From Sulfurimonas sp. (lineage in GTDB: Bacteria > Campylobacterota > Campylobacteria > Campylobacterales > Sulfurimonadaceae), in contig NZ_JAQTLH010000002.1 of the NCBI RefSeq assembly GCF_028714975.1, forward strand, positions 219,219 through 283,218: DNA of 64,000 nucleotides. The letters are read 5' to 3'. Made by a program: the position numbers and the translations under genes. Shown piece after piece: positions 63,793-64,000 of the stretch; position 1 is the stretch's first letter; every line of letters begins with the position of its first letter. The notes under the pieces were generated by a model. The model saw nothing but the letters and a program-made list of their open reading frames with translations, searched no databases and had not been told where the DNA came from.

Positions 63793-64000
63793 ATGACAGC
63801 TAAAGAACTTAACAAAGCTATTGAAACATTCTTTGCAAATCAAAAACCAAAAGAGTGTTTAACATATGAGTCATTAATAGAACTTTTTGATAAACAGCCT
63901 ACTTCTGCGCAAGCAAGCAGCATTCATAAACTTATACAAAAACACAAAGCATGTATTTACACATCATCCGAACATGCAAAACTTCTTAATGATAAAGAAG
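63793..64000 (+). CDS. rpoD: Probable RNA polymerase sigma-70 factor, N-terminal region (truncated by window)
   Basis: The frame from ATG 63793 (AAGGTG upstream) runs off the window after 69 codons. It begins MTAKELNKAIETFFANQKPK and forms a helical bundle with LTYESLIELFD, like the region 1.1 of primary sigma factors of epsilonproteobacteria. Only the N-terminus is visible, so the conserved 2-4 regions cannot be checked. Confidence 0.6.
   Translation, partial: MTAKELNKAIETFFANQKPKECLTYESLIELFDKQPTSAQASSIHKLIQKHKACIYTSSEHAKLLNDKE

Overview
The window looks like a chromosomal segment of a free-living Campylobacterota (epsilonproteobacterium), most likely Sulfurimonas or a close relative. The DNA is AT-rich. 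It carries a monomeric NADP-isocitrate dehydrogenase, malate dehydrogenase, class II fumarase, succinyl-CoA ligase and the four-subunit 2-oxoglutarate:acceptor oxidoreductase in one run, as expected of a reductive TCA cycle organism. A sigma-54 promoter of the Campylobacter type, a CiaD-like gene beside purU, a short Adk behind aspS and a sigma-70 gene beside flgG point the same way. The genus is inferred; no rRNA is present.

Layout. 1-11.8 kb: a DUF3971/AsmA-like gene divergent from mltG, then icd, mdh-fumC, sucCD and oorDABC. 11.9-12.6 kb: a TetR regulator with four operator-like palindromes. 12.67-13.03 kb: the RNase P RNA gene rnpB. 13.0-24.9 kb: an integrated filamentous (inovirus-type) prophage, bounded by a perfect 24-bp direct repeat that is the 3' end of rnpB. 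24.9-34.8 kb: a REC-RHH response regulator, tRNA-Glu, gltX, mobB, fbp, metG and accessory genes. 34.8-47.4 kb: mostly minus-strand housekeeping genes (queC, mrdA, engB, lptA/C, kdsC, hisB, rlpA, an MltD-like transglycosylase, tatD, recN, nadK). 47.6-58 kb: wrbA, aspS, two adenylate kinases, a DEAD-box helicase, dapD, a small flagellar rod-like protein, an NlpC/P60 lipoprotein and an S24-type repressor. 58-64 kb: trmL, purU, a CiaD-like gene, leuB/leuD, flgG and a second flgG-like gene under a sigma-54 promoter, and the start of a probable rpoD.

The prophage. Its leftward operon follows the f1/M13 order: ssDNA-binding-like protein, small proteins, major coat protein, small leaderless membrane proteins, pIII-like adsorption protein, pVI-like (DUF2523), pI/Zot ATPase, pIV secretin, a hairpin-bearing intergenic region, then an HUH replication initiator. 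An XRE regulator, an excisionase-like protein and a tyrosine integrase follow. At the other end, divergently transcribed from a palindromic control region, is a very AT-rich three-gene cassette: an HTH repressor, an RDD-family membrane protein with a coiled-coil tail, and a membrane-anchored Mrr-like PD-(D/E)xK nuclease. This cassette is the best candidate for an undescribed system. Its position suggests a lysogenic conversion, superinfection-exclusion or defence module, but that function is inference.

Smaller oddities: a tandem, internally deleted copy of the start of rep; a 90-bp interspersed element flanked by 37-bp duplications at the end of a small gene; a lipoprotein gene broken by one frameshift; and a 27-residue amphipathic peptide gene divergent from the S24 repressor.
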